Assembly (NCBI GenBank): GCA_002928955.1
Contig: PERT01000010.1
Location: 1 to 64,000 of the forward strand
Direction: 5' to 3'
DNA length: 64,000 nucleotides
From: Hyphomicrobium sp.
GTDB taxonomy: Bacteria; Pseudomonadota; Alphaproteobacteria; Rhizobiales; Hyphomicrobiaceae
In this document: piece by piece, positions 29,726 through 37,541 of the stretch
Layout of the letters: each line of letters opens with the position of its first letter
Numbering within the stretch: the first letter of the stretch is position 1
The notes under the pieces: generated by a model
Seen by the model: only the letters and a program-made list of their open reading frames with translations
Database searches by the model: none
Told to the model about the DNA's origin: nothing
Translations under genes and position numbers: made by a program

Positions 29726-30454
29726 TTGCACGGTAGCAACGCAGCTCTCGTTCTCTTTTCAGGCGGTCAGGATTCGGCCGTTTGCCTCGCGTCGGCGCTC
29801 AAGCGCTACAGCCGCGTCGAAACGGTGGGGTTTGCCTATGGCCAGCGGCACGACATCGAGATGACGACGCGGCAGGAGCTGCTGAGGCGGCTCAGGATCG
29901 CCTTTCCGGGGTGGGGCGCGCGCCTCGGCGACGACCATGTGCTCGAGCTGCCCACGCTCGGGCGCATCAGCGAAACGAGCCTGACGCGCGATGTCGCCAT
30001 CGAGATGAGCGGGGCCGGCCTGCCGAATACGTTCGTGCCGGGACGCAACCTGCTGTTCTTTACCTACGCCGCGGCGCTGGCCTATCGCCGCGGCATCCGC
30101 ACCCTGGTCGGCGGCATGTGCGAGACCGACTATTCGGGCTACCCCGACTGCCGCAACGAAACCTTGCAGACGCTGGGCCAGGCGCTCTCGCTCGGCATGG
30201 ATGCGCCGTTCCAGATCGAGACCCCACTCATGTACGTGGATAAGGCCGGGACGTGGGATAGGGCGCATGACCTCGGCGGAGACGTGCTCATCGAGCTGAT
30301 CGTCGAGCACACGCACACCTGCTACCTCGGCGACCGCACGCATCGGCACCCATGGGGCTATGGCTGTGACAGTTGCCCAGCCTGCGAATTGAGGGCGAAG
30401 GGGTGGGAGCGGTGGCGCGACCGTGCGGGCAGGCGTGGCGGTCGGCCGGCTTGA
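29726..30454 (+). CDS. queC: 7-cyano-7-deazaguanine (preQ0) synthase QueC
   Basis: QueC converts 7-carboxy-7-deazaguanine to preQ0 with ATP and ammonia, on the way to queuosine or related deazapurines. The 242-aa product has the PP-loop [46 protein letters not shown] and a C-terminal Zn site ([20 protein letters not shown]). The TTG start is supported by TAGGAGT seven bases upstream. The 3' end overlaps the convergent Uma2 gene by 97 bp. The other que genes lie 1.7-4 kb downstream on the same strand. Confidence 0.95.
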   Translation: MHGSNAALVLFSGGQDSAVCLASALKRYSRVETVGFAYGQRHDIEMTTRQELLRRLRIAFPGWGARLGDDHVLELPTLGRISETSLTRDVAIEMSGAGLPNTFVPGRNLLFFTYAAALAYRRGIRTLVGGMCETDYSGYPDCRNETLQTLGQALSLGMDAPFQIETPLMYVDKAGTWDRAHDLGGDVLIELIVEHTHTCYLGDRTHRHPWGYGCDSCPACELRAKGWERWRDRAGRRGGRPA

Positions 30455-31017
30455 TCGTCGAGGTCTGCGAACATCTCGGCGACGGGCACGATCAATCCAG
30501 GAGGATCGAGAAGCAGATCGCCGTCGCGGCGGATATCGGTCGCAATCGCTTCGCCATGCGCGGATTGCCGCCGATGATGCACGACGAGGCGCTGGTCGGC
30601 ATCGACCATCAGATAATGCTGAATGCTGGGCACGGAGAAATAACCGGCGAGCTTGCCGCCGCTGTCGTAAGCGCGCGTGCCCGGCGACAGCACCTCGACC
30701 ACGATCACCACGCGCGGCACCTCGATGTCCTTTGGCCCCATGCGCGGTCCCAGATAGACGAGCGCGTCTGGCTCATAGGCTGTCTTGCCGGTGATGCGCA
30801 CGGTCATGCCGTCCGGCATCGCGAACAGCGGCAGACCGGAACGCTTGATCGCGGATTTCAGAGCCACGCAGATCACGTGTTTCGTTTCGGCGTGCGACGC
30901 CCGTTCCGGTGAAATCTGGTAGACGACCCCATCGACAAGCTCGTAGCGCCCGGGGCGGTCTTCGGCCCACGCCAGGAACTCGTCCACCGTCATCCGTTTC
31001 GGCAGCATGACATTCAT
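30358..31017 (-). CDS. Uma2-family (DUF820) putative endonuclease-like protein
   Basis: This 219-aa protein is of the Uma2/DUF820 family with a PD-(D/E)XK-like core: [38 protein letters not shown], the acidic YEPDALVYL and [12 protein letters not shown]. The function of these proteins is unknown; they often expand in cyanobacteria and some proteobacteria. The C-terminal part beyond LDDQAGR is Arg/His/Ser-rich and lies in the segment overlapping queC, so the original stop may have been lost. Two start codons (31017, 31008) are possible. Confidence 0.8.
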   Translation of the reverse strand: MNVMLPKRMTVDEFLAWAEDRPGRYELVDGVVYQISPERASHAETKHVICVALKSAIKRSGLPLFAMPDGMTVRITGKTAYEPDALVYLGPRMGPKDIEVPRVVIVVEVLSPGTRAYDSGGKLAGYFSVPSIQHYLMVDADQRLVVHHRRQSAHGEAIATDIRRDGDLLLDPPGLIVPVAEMFADLDDQAGRPPRLPARSRHRSHPFALNSQAGQLSQP

Positions 31018-31082
31018 GAGGAGACTATAGCCCAAGCGGTTCGCCTGGCCAACGGGGCGGGACCGGACCTAAAGATTCAATT

Positions 31083-31790
31083 CTAAGGCTTCAACGCGAA
31101 CGGGTTGAAATCGGTGTCGCGGTCGAAGTGGTCGACGCCCTCGGCGCGTTTCAGAAACGCGACGATGCGCGTCGTCAGCGGCAGGAAGCAGATCTCGACG
31201 GCTGTCTTGGTTACGAACTGGCTGACGGTCAGCACCCAGACCAGCTCGTTCGGCATGATGCCCGAGTTGTAGAAGGCAAGAGGGTAGAATATCGAGCTGT
31301 CCACCGCCTCCCCCGCCATGGTGGATGCGACGAACCGCGTCCGCTGGTAGCGGCCCTCGCTCCAAACCTTCATCTTGGCGAGCACGAACGAATTGACGAA
31401 TTCGCCGCAGAAGTAGGCGACCATGGATGCCAGCACGACGCGCCAAGCATTGCCGAAGGCGACCTCGTAGGCCTGCTGGTTCGGCCAGTTGGGCGCGGGC
31501 GGCAAAGCCACGACCAATGACGCCATGACGGCTGCGAACACCAGCGCCGCGAACCCGGTCCAGATTACCCGCCGCGTGCGGTCGTAGCCGTAGACCTCGG
31601 TCAGGATGTCGCCGAAAATGTAGGACATCGGAATGAATACGATGCCGGCGCTGAAGGTGACGACGCCAAGCAGCGGCAGATCGAGTTGCGCCGCCTTGGC
31701 TGGACCTACGAGGTTCGCGCAGACCAGAACCACCACGAACGCAACCATGACGAGATCGAGGTATTTGTAGCGTGGTGCGGCCTCGATCAC
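31083..31790 (-). CDS. Queuosine precursor transporter (YhhQ/QPTR family)
   Basis: This 235-aa inner-membrane protein with about six helices belongs to the family that imports queuosine precursors (preQ0, preQ1 or queuine). Family segments are VCANLVGPAKAAQL, GIVFIPMSYIFGDILTEVYG, FCGEFVNSFVLAKMKV and DSSIFYPLAFY. The GTG start has GGGGGAG just upstream. Its position between queC and queE strengthens the assignment. Presence of both salvage and synthesis genes suggests the cell can use either source. Confidence 0.88.
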   Translation of the reverse strand: MIEAAPRYKYLDLVMVAFVVVLVCANLVGPAKAAQLDLPLLGVVTFSAGIVFIPMSYIFGDILTEVYGYDRTRRVIWTGFAALVFAAVMASLVVALPPAPNWPNQQAYEVAFGNAWRVVLASMVAYFCGEFVNSFVLAKMKVWSEGRYQRTRFVASTMAGEAVDSSIFYPLAFYNSGIMPNELVWVLTVSQFVTKTAVEICFLPLTTRIVAFLKRAEGVDHFDRDTDFNPFALKP

Positions 31791-32186
31791 GGCGTCACTC
31801 CCCCTCCGAAGACAATAAGCGAAGACGCGCCGCCTTGACACAAGCGCATGCCGAACGAGTGGCCTGTCGCCGACATTTGATTTCCATTGCAACGCGCTTT
31901 AGATCAATTGCCGGCGCCGCATGGAACACTGGCAACCCTATGATTGTAGGGTTGCTTTTTCATCTGACGTTTGGTTTTGAGGCAGCCCCGAGTGGGGACC
32001 AAACGTCAGATGCGCTACACTAATGTTCCGGTCGCAAAGATCGCGTCATTCTGCGGCAGGCGTTGAGCGAACGTCACGGCCCAGTGGACACTAGCAAACT
32101 ATTGATTTTAGTGTGATTCAAATCGCGGAGTCCGACTCCGGGCTCGCCGCAAAAATGAAACGAACCTCGCGATCATCATACTGGGC
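31791..32186. other. yhhQ-queE divergent intergenic region, filled by repeats
   Basis: This nearly 400-bp stretch is mostly the composite palindromic array described separately (31855-32115). The remainder near queE has no clear promoter or riboswitch that I can identify. Confidence 0.5.
31855..32115 (-). repeat. Composite palindromic repeat array, inverted orientation
   Basis: In reverse orientation this contains a diverged P1 palindrome (about 31855-31930), the linker (GGAACACT...CCTATGATT), and a P2 palindrome (31961-32024, arms CATCTGACGTTTGGT and ACCAAACGTCAGATG). A second unit follows, with P1-like ends (CTAATGTTCCGG and GGACACTAG) around an unrelated core, and another linker copy (32086-32115). 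Parts match the 35488-35819 array as reverse complement. The linker here also carries a 9-bp hairpin, GCAACCCTA with TAGGGTTGC (31932-31955). Confidence 0.8.
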
Positions 32187-32822
32187 ATGTTACGCATGTA
32201 TGCCGTCAAGGAGATCTTTTACACGCTGCAAGGCGAAGGCGCGAAGGCCGGGACCCCCGCCGTGTTTTGCCGATTCGCCGGCTGCAACCTGTGGTCCGGT
32301 CGCGAGGAGGATCGCGCCACCGCCCAGTGCCGGTTCTGCGATACCGATTTTGTCGGCACCGACGGATTTGGCGGCGGCAAGTTCGCGACCGCCGGGGCCC
32401 TGGCTGCCAAGTGCCGTGAGGCGGCGGGAGAGAGCGGCGCGGCACTGGTGGTGCTGACCGGCGGCGAACCCATGCTTCAAGTCGACGCGGCGCTGATCGA
32501 CGCGTTGCACGGCACCAGCTTCGAGATCGCCATCGAGACCAACGGTACGTTGCCGGTGCCGGACGCCATCGATTGGATCTGCGTCAGCCCGAAGGCCGGA
32601 ACGACTTTGGCTCAGCGCACCGGCGATGAACTGAAGCTCGTCTTCCCGCAGGATGGCCTCGATCCTGAGACCCTTCGCGGGCTTGCCTTCACGCACCTGT
32701 TCTTGCAACCCATGGACGGGCCGACCCAGCGCGACAACACGGCGGCGGCCGTCGCCTTCTGCAAATCGCATCCGGAATGGCGGCTGTCTCTGCAGGCCCA
32801 CAAGTTGCTGGGCATACCATGA
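32187..32822 (+). CDS. queE: 7-carboxy-7-deazaguanine synthase QueE
   Basis: QueE is a radical SAM enzyme that contracts 6-carboxytetrahydropterin to 7-carboxy-7-deazaguanine. The 211-aa product has the substrate loop EIFYTLQGEGAKAGTPAVFC, the cluster cysteines as C-x14-C-x2-C (CNLW...QCRFC), TGGEPMLQVD, and QPMDGP near the C terminus. The expanded C-x14-C spacing marks a QueE subclass found in many proteobacteria. Start at this ATG or at one three codons later. The stop codon forms the base of the queE-queD inverted repeat. Confidence 0.95.
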   Translation: MLRMYAVKEIFYTLQGEGAKAGTPAVFCRFAGCNLWSGREEDRATAQCRFCDTDFVGTDGFGGGKFATAGALAAKCREAAGESGAALVVLTGGEPMLQVDAALIDALHGTSFEIAIETNGTLPVPDAIDWICVSPKAGTTLAQRTGDELKLVFPQDGLDPETLRGLAFTHLFLQPMDGPTQRDNTAAAVAFCKSHPEWRLSLQAHKLLGIP

Positions 32823-32914
32823 GGCAAGGGAACAGGTTACAGGGGACGGGTTACAGGGTATGAGGGCAGCCGACACCCCTCCCCCGCAACCTGTCCCCTG
32901 TAACCTAGCCTCAT
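32819..32914 (+). repeat. Inverted repeat filling the queE-queD junction
   Basis: The arms 32819-32852 and 32881-32914 pair as ATGAGGC with GCCTCAT and AGGTTACAGGGGAC with GTCCCCTGTAACCT, plus a further GGTT/AACC-type block after one mismatch. The outer base includes the queE stop codon on one side and the queD start codon on the other. No Shine-Dalgarno sequence precedes queD, so this structure may affect its translation or act as an mRNA processing or pausing site. Confidence 0.8.
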
Positions 32915-33299
32915 GCGCATCTATCGAGACTTCCAGTTCGAGGCGGCTCACTACCTGCCCACCGCACCGCCGGGGAATCCGAACTCCCGCATCCACGGGC
33001 ATTCGTTCCGGGCGCGCGTGATCATCGACGGCGAGCCCGATCCCTCAACCGGGGTCGTGTTCCATTTCGACGATCTGTCCGCAGCAATCGAGGACAGCCG
33101 GGACGCACTCGACCATCGGCTGCTGAACGAGGTCGAAGGGCTGGCGACGCCCACACTCGAGCGGATCGCGATCTGGCTGTGGTCGCGGCTCGCGAACAAA
33201 GTGCCGGGGCTGACCCAGATCGAGATCCATCGGGACACGTGTCACGAAGGCTGTATTTATAAAGGCCCGCGCGCGGGATCGCACCGGGCTGCGGAGTAA
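32913..33299 (+). CDS. queD: 6-carboxy-5,6,7,8-tetrahydropterin synthase QueD
   Basis: QueD (128 aa) converts 7,8-dihydroneopterin triphosphate to 6-carboxytetrahydropterin. It shows Zn-binding histidines in FEAAHYLP and [18 protein letters not shown], and the C-terminal [15 protein letters not shown] with Cys and Glu. The ATG lies in the right arm of an inverted repeat and lacks a recognisable ribosome site. It precedes queF by four bases. Confidence 0.95.
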   Translation: MRIYRDFQFEAAHYLPTAPPGNPNSRIHGHSFRARVIIDGEPDPSTGVVFHFDDLSAAIEDSRDALDHRLLNEVEGLATPTLERIAIWLWSRLANKVPGLTQIEIHRDTCHEGCIYKGPRAGSHRAAE

Positions 33300-33303
33300 G
33301 ACC

Positions 33304-33765
33304 ATGGCTACGAAGAAGCCCACCGTCACCCAGCTCGGCCAGCAGACGGCGATGCCGGAGAGCCCGGAGCAAGCAAGCCTGGACCGCGTGCCGAACCCGC
33401 ATCCGGATACCCTCTATCTTGCGCGGTTCACGGCGCCCGAGTTCACCTCGATCTGCCCGGTGACGGGTCAACCCGACTTCGCCCACATCGTCATCGACTA
33501 TGTGCCGAAGGACTGGCTGGTCGAGTCCAAGTCGCTCAAGCTCTACCTGTCCTCGTTCCGCAATCACGGCGCGTTCCACGAGGATTGCACCGTGGCCATC
33601 GGCAAGCGGCTCGTGGGACTGTTGAGCCCGCACTTCTTCCGCATTGGTGGTTACTGGTACCCGCGCGGCGGCATCCCGATCGACGTGTTCTGGCAGACGG
33701 GAGAATGCCCCAAGGGCGTCTGGCTACCGGACCAGGGCGTGGCGCCGTACCGCGGGCGCGGATAG
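33304..33765 (+). CDS. queF: NADPH-dependent preQ0 reductase QueF
   Basis: QueF (153 aa, short unimodular form) reduces the nitrile of preQ0 to preQ1, committing it to tRNA queuosine. It shows the [20 protein letters not shown] signature, the catalytic Cys in [16 protein letters not shown], and a C-terminal [12 protein letters not shown]. The start follows the queD stop by four bases, so the two are coupled. Its presence shows that the pathway here leads to preQ1/queuosine rather than stopping at preQ0. Confidence 0.96.
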   Translation: MATKKPTVTQLGQQTAMPESPEQASLDRVPNPHPDTLYLARFTAPEFTSICPVTGQPDFAHIVIDYVPKDWLVESKSLKLYLSSFRNHGAFHEDCTVAIGKRLVGLLSPHFFRIGGYWYPRGGIPIDVFWQTGECPKGVWLPDQGVAPYRGRG

Positions 33766-33784
33766 CCATCCGGCAGACGATCGA

Positions 33785-34663
33785 TCAATCTTCTTTTCCG
33801 CCAAGCCAGTCGGGCAGATCGTCCTGGTTCGGGAGTACCTTGCCGGATTGACGGTGCACCAGCTCGTACAGTTCGCCGACGAGCGCCTTGCGGTCGGCCT
33901 TGTGCTTCAGTGCCTCGAACGGCATCGGCGGCCCGATGCGCGCGGTCAGTTTGGAGCCGACGTTGCGGCGGAACTCGCGGATCAGCATCGAGAGCCTCAG
34001 CGTCAAGCTCACGCGCGAGGCCAAGTGGAACATCGGGCTGCACTGGCCCTCGAAATAAACCGGGATCACAGTCGCCTTCGCCGACTGCACGAGGCGCGCG
34101 ACGAACCCCTTCCACGGCAGATCGACAGCGACGCCGAGGGGATTTGGCGCGGTCGCAACCCCTCCGGCCGGAAACACGACAAGGGTTGTGCCCAGCGCGA
34201 GCAATCGCAGCGCTTCCTTGCGGGTGGCCAGATTGGTCTCCTGGGCCACGCGCGTCGGATCGAAATCAATTGGCAGCGAAAACGGCCGGATCTCGGGCAC
34301 CTTCATGAGGTCCTTGTTGATCAAGATCTTGAACGGCCGCCCCAGGTCTTCAGCCAGCGTGAGCGCGCCGATACCATCGAGGATGCCGAACGGATGATTG
34401 GCAATCAGAACCACTGGCTGGTTCTCCGCCAGTTCGGGCGGCCAGGTCCGCGCCACGACTTCGAGTTCGACGTCGATGAGCTTCAGCATGGGCGAAATCA
34501 CGCGCCCCCCCCTCGGCACGATCTCGCTCTTCCAGCGCGCGTACTGCGGCGCAAAGGCATTCCGGCCAGACAGGCGCTCGAGCGACCGGATCAGCCAGCG
34601 CTTAGCGGGCGGGTCATCGGGATTGGCGTAGGACAGCTCGGGAAAGTCCACTCGGCTCACCAT
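33785..34663 (-). CDS. Lysophospholipid acyltransferase-like protein
   Basis: This 292-aa protein of the PlsC-like acyltransferase fold has the HX4D-type motif in IANHPFGILDGIGAL and the second motif VVFPAGGVATAPNP, with hydrophobic strands around VIPVYFEGQ. It probably acylates a lysophospholipid or ornithine-type lipid at the inner membrane; NHPFGILD is close to hemolysin-like OlsA-type acyltransferases. The ATG follows the DCC gene stop by six bases, and the two minus-strand genes are surely coupled. It is convergent with queF. Confidence 0.85.
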   Translation of the reverse strand: MVSRVDFPELSYANPDDPPAKRWLIRSLERLSGRNAFAPQYARWKSEIVPRGGRVISPMLKLIDVELEVVARTWPPELAENQPVVLIANHPFGILDGIGALTLAEDLGRPFKILINKDLMKVPEIRPFSLPIDFDPTRVAQETNLATRKEALRLLALGTTLVVFPAGGVATAPNPLGVAVDLPWKGFVARLVQSAKATVIPVYFEGQCSPMFHLASRVSLTLRLSMLIREFRRNVGSKLTARIGPPMPFEALKHKADRKALVGELYELVHRQSGKVLPNQDDLPDWLGGKED

Positions 34664-34669
34664 TAGGGT

Positions 34670-35131
34670 TCACAGAAATCGCGTGCGTTGGCCCACATCT
34701 GGCAACAGACAGCTCGCGCGGCTTCCAAACCAGCTCATTCGGTTGCGCTGCACCCAGTCATAGATCACGTCGCCGGCGACATCAGGAACGACGCGGCCAA
34801 GGTGGCCGAGCCATGACCAGGGCGCCGGCAGCGACCGCGCTGCGGCCAGCACGCCGGCCCATTTGGTGTAGGGGACGCCGCCTGACAGGACCATGAACGT
34901 ATCGAAGCGGTCGGCATCGAGGCCGTAGTGCGCGTAGAGGGCGCGCGGCAACGGCTGCTGTACCGCCGCAAACCGCGTGCGACCGGCTGGATCGCGGCGC
35001 AGCATCCATTGGACACCTGTGGAGCACAAAACGCAGAGACCGTCGAATATCAGCAGCGGCAGGTCGTCGTCGAAATCGGGAACCGACGAGTCCGAGCGGT
35101 AGCTGAATGGTACATAGTGAATGTGGTTCAT
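34670..35131 (-). CDS. DCC/DUF393 family thiol-disulfide oxidoreductase-like protein
   Basis: This 153-aa protein of the DUF393 (DCC) family carries the signature FDGLCVLCSTGVQWMLRRDP (D, C, C), then RFAAVQQP and FDTFMVLSGGVPYTKWAGVL. A thiol redox role is proposed for the family but not proven. The ATG at 35131 is chosen; a GTG five codons upstream is possible. It is coupled to the acyltransferase gene downstream. Confidence 0.83.
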   Translation of the reverse strand: MNHIHYVPFSYRSDSSVPDFDDDLPLLIFDGLCVLCSTGVQWMLRRDPAGRTRFAAVQQPLPRALYAHYGLDADRFDTFMVLSGGVPYTKWAGVLAAARSLPAPWSWLGHLGRVVPDVAGDVIYDWVQRNRMSWFGSRASCLLPDVGQRTRFL

Positions 35132-35146
35132 GTCATCGATCTTCAC

Positions 35147-35854
35147 AAAAGCGGTGCGAGCCGATGCTCCGAAGCGGCTGGGGCCGGGCCGACTTCACGC
35201 ATCTTTGAACCGCAGAGGCAGGGCAGCCACCCGAGCACCTGAGACGGCGTGGCACCGCCATGGAACCATCTGCGCCCCTCCGAGTTGGGTGGTTCGTGGC
35301 TCGAACGAACAAACAGGAGAAACGACACGAGATCAATGATGGCAAGGTTTGTTGCCGCAGCGGGTACCGTGCCGGCCGCATCACGCGCGCGATCGCCGCT
35401 GGAACGCGTGTAGCGGAACGACCACATGGAATGGAGCCCGGTTCACAAGGGGCCAGGCTTTGTCGTGCGGCGATAGCCGGAGATATGCTAATGTAGCGCA
35501 TCTGACGTTTGGTCCCCACTCGGGGCTAGACTCGAAACCAAACGCCAGATGCAAAAGCTACATTAGAATCATAGGTTTGCTAGTGTTCCTTAGGCGCCGA
35601 CATTTGATCTGGAGCGCGTTGCAACGGGAATCAAATGTCGGCGCCGGAACACTAATGTCGCTCAACTGACGTTTGCCCTCTGCTGGGGCTGGGCTTGAAA
35701 CCCAACGTCAGATGCAAAAGCTACACTTGGAATTATAGAGTTGCTCGTGTTCCTTATGCCGCCGGCATTTGATCCGGAGCGGTTGCAAAGGGAACCAAAT
35801 GCCGGCGCCGGAAAACGAGTGGCAGGGCATCCGTGATCAATCGAGGCTACGTCC
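35147..35854. other. Intergenic region dominated by palindromic repeats
   Basis: About 700 bp contain no gene that I can support. The first 340 bp (35147-35487) are ordinary unassigned sequence, possibly the DCC gene promoter. The rest is the composite repeat array at 35488-35819, followed directly by the LprI-like gene. Confidence 0.5.
35488..35819 (+). repeat. Tandem composite palindromic repeat (P2-linker-P1, twice)
   Basis: There are two head-to-tail units of about 166 bp. Unit 1 has palindrome P2 (35488-35566, arms CTAATGTAGC and GCTACATTAG around GCATCTGACGTTTGGT with ACCAAACG), a short linker and palindrome P1 (35573-35654, identical to window positions 1-82). Unit 2 repeats this in diverged form: P2 at about 35653-35730, P1 at 35744-35819. 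The adjoining palindromes share a border (CACTAATG). No transposase is linked, so it resembles a BIME- or MITE-like element. Confidence 0.9.
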
Positions 35855-36277
35855 ATGCCAAAACGACCAAAGCTTGTCGCCTGCCTGGCATTAGCAGCGA
35901 TCGCGGCCAGTGTTCCGTTGGCAGCTCCCGCGCAGAACAAGCTCGATTGCAGCACCGCGTTGGCAACGCCTGATCTCAACGCCTGCGCGGAGATCGAACT
36001 CGAGCAGGCGGACGCCCTGATGAACGCCATCTACAAGAAGCTGCTGGCCAAGATAGCGGCCAGCACGGGCGACAAGCCTTACGACGCCAAGAGCTGGGAA
36101 GCGGCACTGCGCGCGAGCCAGCGGGCGTGGGTCGCCTTCCGCGACGCCGACTGCAAAGGGCTGGTGCCCTTGGCGTGGGGCGGCGGCACAGGCGCGACCG
36201 GCGAAATGCTTGGCTGCATGACCGAGAAGACCATCCGGCGAACCGACGAGCTGACCGCGTATTTCGAAGCAGAGTGA
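35855..36277 (+). CDS. LprI-like (DUF1311) exported protein
   Basis: This 140-aa protein has a signal peptide (1-27, ending AAPAQ) and one LprI/DUF1311 domain: LDCSTALATPDLNACAEIEL, a helical part, QRAWVAFRDADCKGLV and the final CMTEKTIRRTDEL. Some family members are lysozyme inhibitors; most are uncharacterised periplasmic proteins. Two such domains also form the N terminus of the giant caspase at 56.3-60.3 kb. It starts 35 bp after the composite repeat array. Confidence 0.85.
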   Translation: MPKRPKLVACLALAAIAASVPLAAPAQNKLDCSTALATPDLNACAEIELEQADALMNAIYKKLLAKIAASTGDKPYDAKSWEAALRASQRAWVAFRDADCKGLVPLAWGGGTGATGEMLGCMTEKTIRRTDELTAYFEAE

Positions 36278-36451
36278 AGGGTGCCGTGAGGACGGCGTGA
36301 TTGCAACGCCGGTCGCAGTCCATTCCTCTTGCCGTTCCATCCCGCAGTGACCAATTGCATGGAGAGCAGCGAACGCTCTAAGCTCGGGCGCACCGACGGC
36401 GTCGCCAGTCGTAGCCGATCGGCGCCCAATCGAATGATGGAGACAACGACC

Positions 36452-36937
36452 ATGCCGACCCACTTCAACGCGATGGCCGCAGCTTTGACCGTGCCGCTTT
36501 GCCTTCTCTCCGCGATGCCGGCCACCGCTCAGCAGTCCAAGCTCGAAGCCGGCACGCTCACCTGCAAGGGCGAGGGAAGCATCGGACTGATCCTCGGCTC
36601 GAAGCAGACGCTGTCCTGCTCGTACACGCCGGCCGGAACCGGCGCAAACCAATCCTACACCGCGACGATCACCAAGCTCGGCATCGACGTGGGTGTGACG
36701 GGGCCGACGACGCTGGTCTGGACGGTACTCACCTCGACCACCGCTCTGCCGACGGGCGCCCTGGAAGGAAGCTACGCTGGTGTCGCCGCAGACGCTTCGG
36801 TCGGCATTGGTGGCGGCGCGAACGCGCTGGTCGGTGGAAACAAGAACTCGGTCACGCTGCAACCATTGAGCGTGCAGGGCCAGACCGGCTTGAACATCGC
36901 AGTCGGCGTCGCGGGACTGACGCTGAGCCGGATCTGA
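36452..36937 (+). CDS. DUF992 domain-containing exported protein
   Basis: This 161-aa protein has a signal peptide (to TAQQ) and a DUF992 beta-rich domain: GTLTCKGEGSIGLILGSKQT, LSCSYTPAGTGANQSYTATI, and VGIGGGANALVGGNKNSVTL followed by a closing LNIAVGVAGLTLSRI. The function is unknown; the family is common in rhizobia and probably acts in the envelope. I chose the ATG with GGAG ten bases upstream over earlier ATGs that add a non-hydrophobic leader. It lies between the LprI and dps genes, all plus strand. Confidence 0.87.
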   Translation: MPTHFNAMAAALTVPLCLLSAMPATAQQSKLEAGTLTCKGEGSIGLILGSKQTLSCSYTPAGTGANQSYTATITKLGIDVGVTGPTTLVWTVLTSTTALPTGALEGSYAGVAADASVGIGGGANALVGGNKNSVTLQPLSVQGQTGLNIAVGVAGLTLSRI

Positions 36938-37005
36938 GTTCGGGCTGCCCGATCACCCAGGCCGGCGACCACCGACGTCTTCCAGGAGAATTCAGGAGTG
37001 CGCTC

Positions 37006-37473
37006 GTGACCGACAAGAGGAAAGGCAGCAACGCCACCACCGCCATCGCCGGGAAGCTCGGCGTGGTCCTGGCTTCGGCCTATGTGCTGCAATTGAAAAC
37101 CCAGAACTTCCATTGGAACGTGACCGGTCCGAGCTTCGGCCCGCTGCATGAGTTGTTCGGCGCGCAGTACACTGAAATGGCCGCGGCCATCGACGAGATT
37201 GCGGAGCGCATTCGCGCGCTGGGCGAGACGACCCCCGGCAGCTTCGCCCAGTTCGGCAAACTGTCCATCGTCGCAGATGCCCCAGCCGCGCCGCCCGGTT
37301 ACGAAGCGATGATAGCGGCGCTGGCAAAGGACCACGAGACGTTGTCACGCGTCTGCCGCGAGACCGGCAGTTTCGCCGATGATGCCGCCGATCCAGCGAC
37401 GGGCGATCTCATGAACGGCCGCATTGCCGCGCATGACAAGGCGGCGTGGATGCTGCGGTCGCATTTGGGGTGA
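37006..37473 (+). CDS. dps: Dps/ferritin-like DNA-protecting protein
   Basis: This 155-aa Dps-type miniferritin shows the ferroxidase signature NFHWNVTGPSFGPLHELF, then YTEMAAAIDEIAERIRALGE and a C-terminal HDKAAWMLRSHLG. Dps dodecamers oxidise and store iron and protect DNA during starvation and oxidative stress. The GTG start is preceded by CAGGAG and comes 68 bp after the DUF992 gene; the longer open frame upstream is a shadow of that gene. Confidence 0.93.
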   Translation: MTDKRKGSNATTAIAGKLGVVLASAYVLQLKTQNFHWNVTGPSFGPLHELFGAQYTEMAAAIDEIAERIRALGETTPGSFAQFGKLSIVADAPAAPPGYEAMIAALAKDHETLSRVCRETGSFADDAADPATGDLMNGRIAAHDKAAWMLRSHLG

Positions 37474-37541
37474 CGCTAACCGGGTGCGATCGACGGCCGG
37501 CGGACGTGGGTCTTCGGAACCTTTTGCATGCCACGCCCCCC

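Noticed and set aside
32087-32186. PreQ1 riboswitch upstream of queE
   Set aside because: I looked for the compact C-rich/A-rich aptamer pattern before queC and queE and found none; the segment before queE is repeat-derived.
31855-35819. Insertion sequence or transposon carrying the que genes
   Set aside because: No transposase or integrase gene is present and the flanks are palindromic repeats rather than IS ends; described as a repeat array only.
36499-37005. N-terminal extension of Dps (324-aa frame)
   Set aside because: The upstream part is a shifted-frame reading of the DUF992 gene; the GTG at 37006 has a proper ribosome site and gives the normal Dps length.
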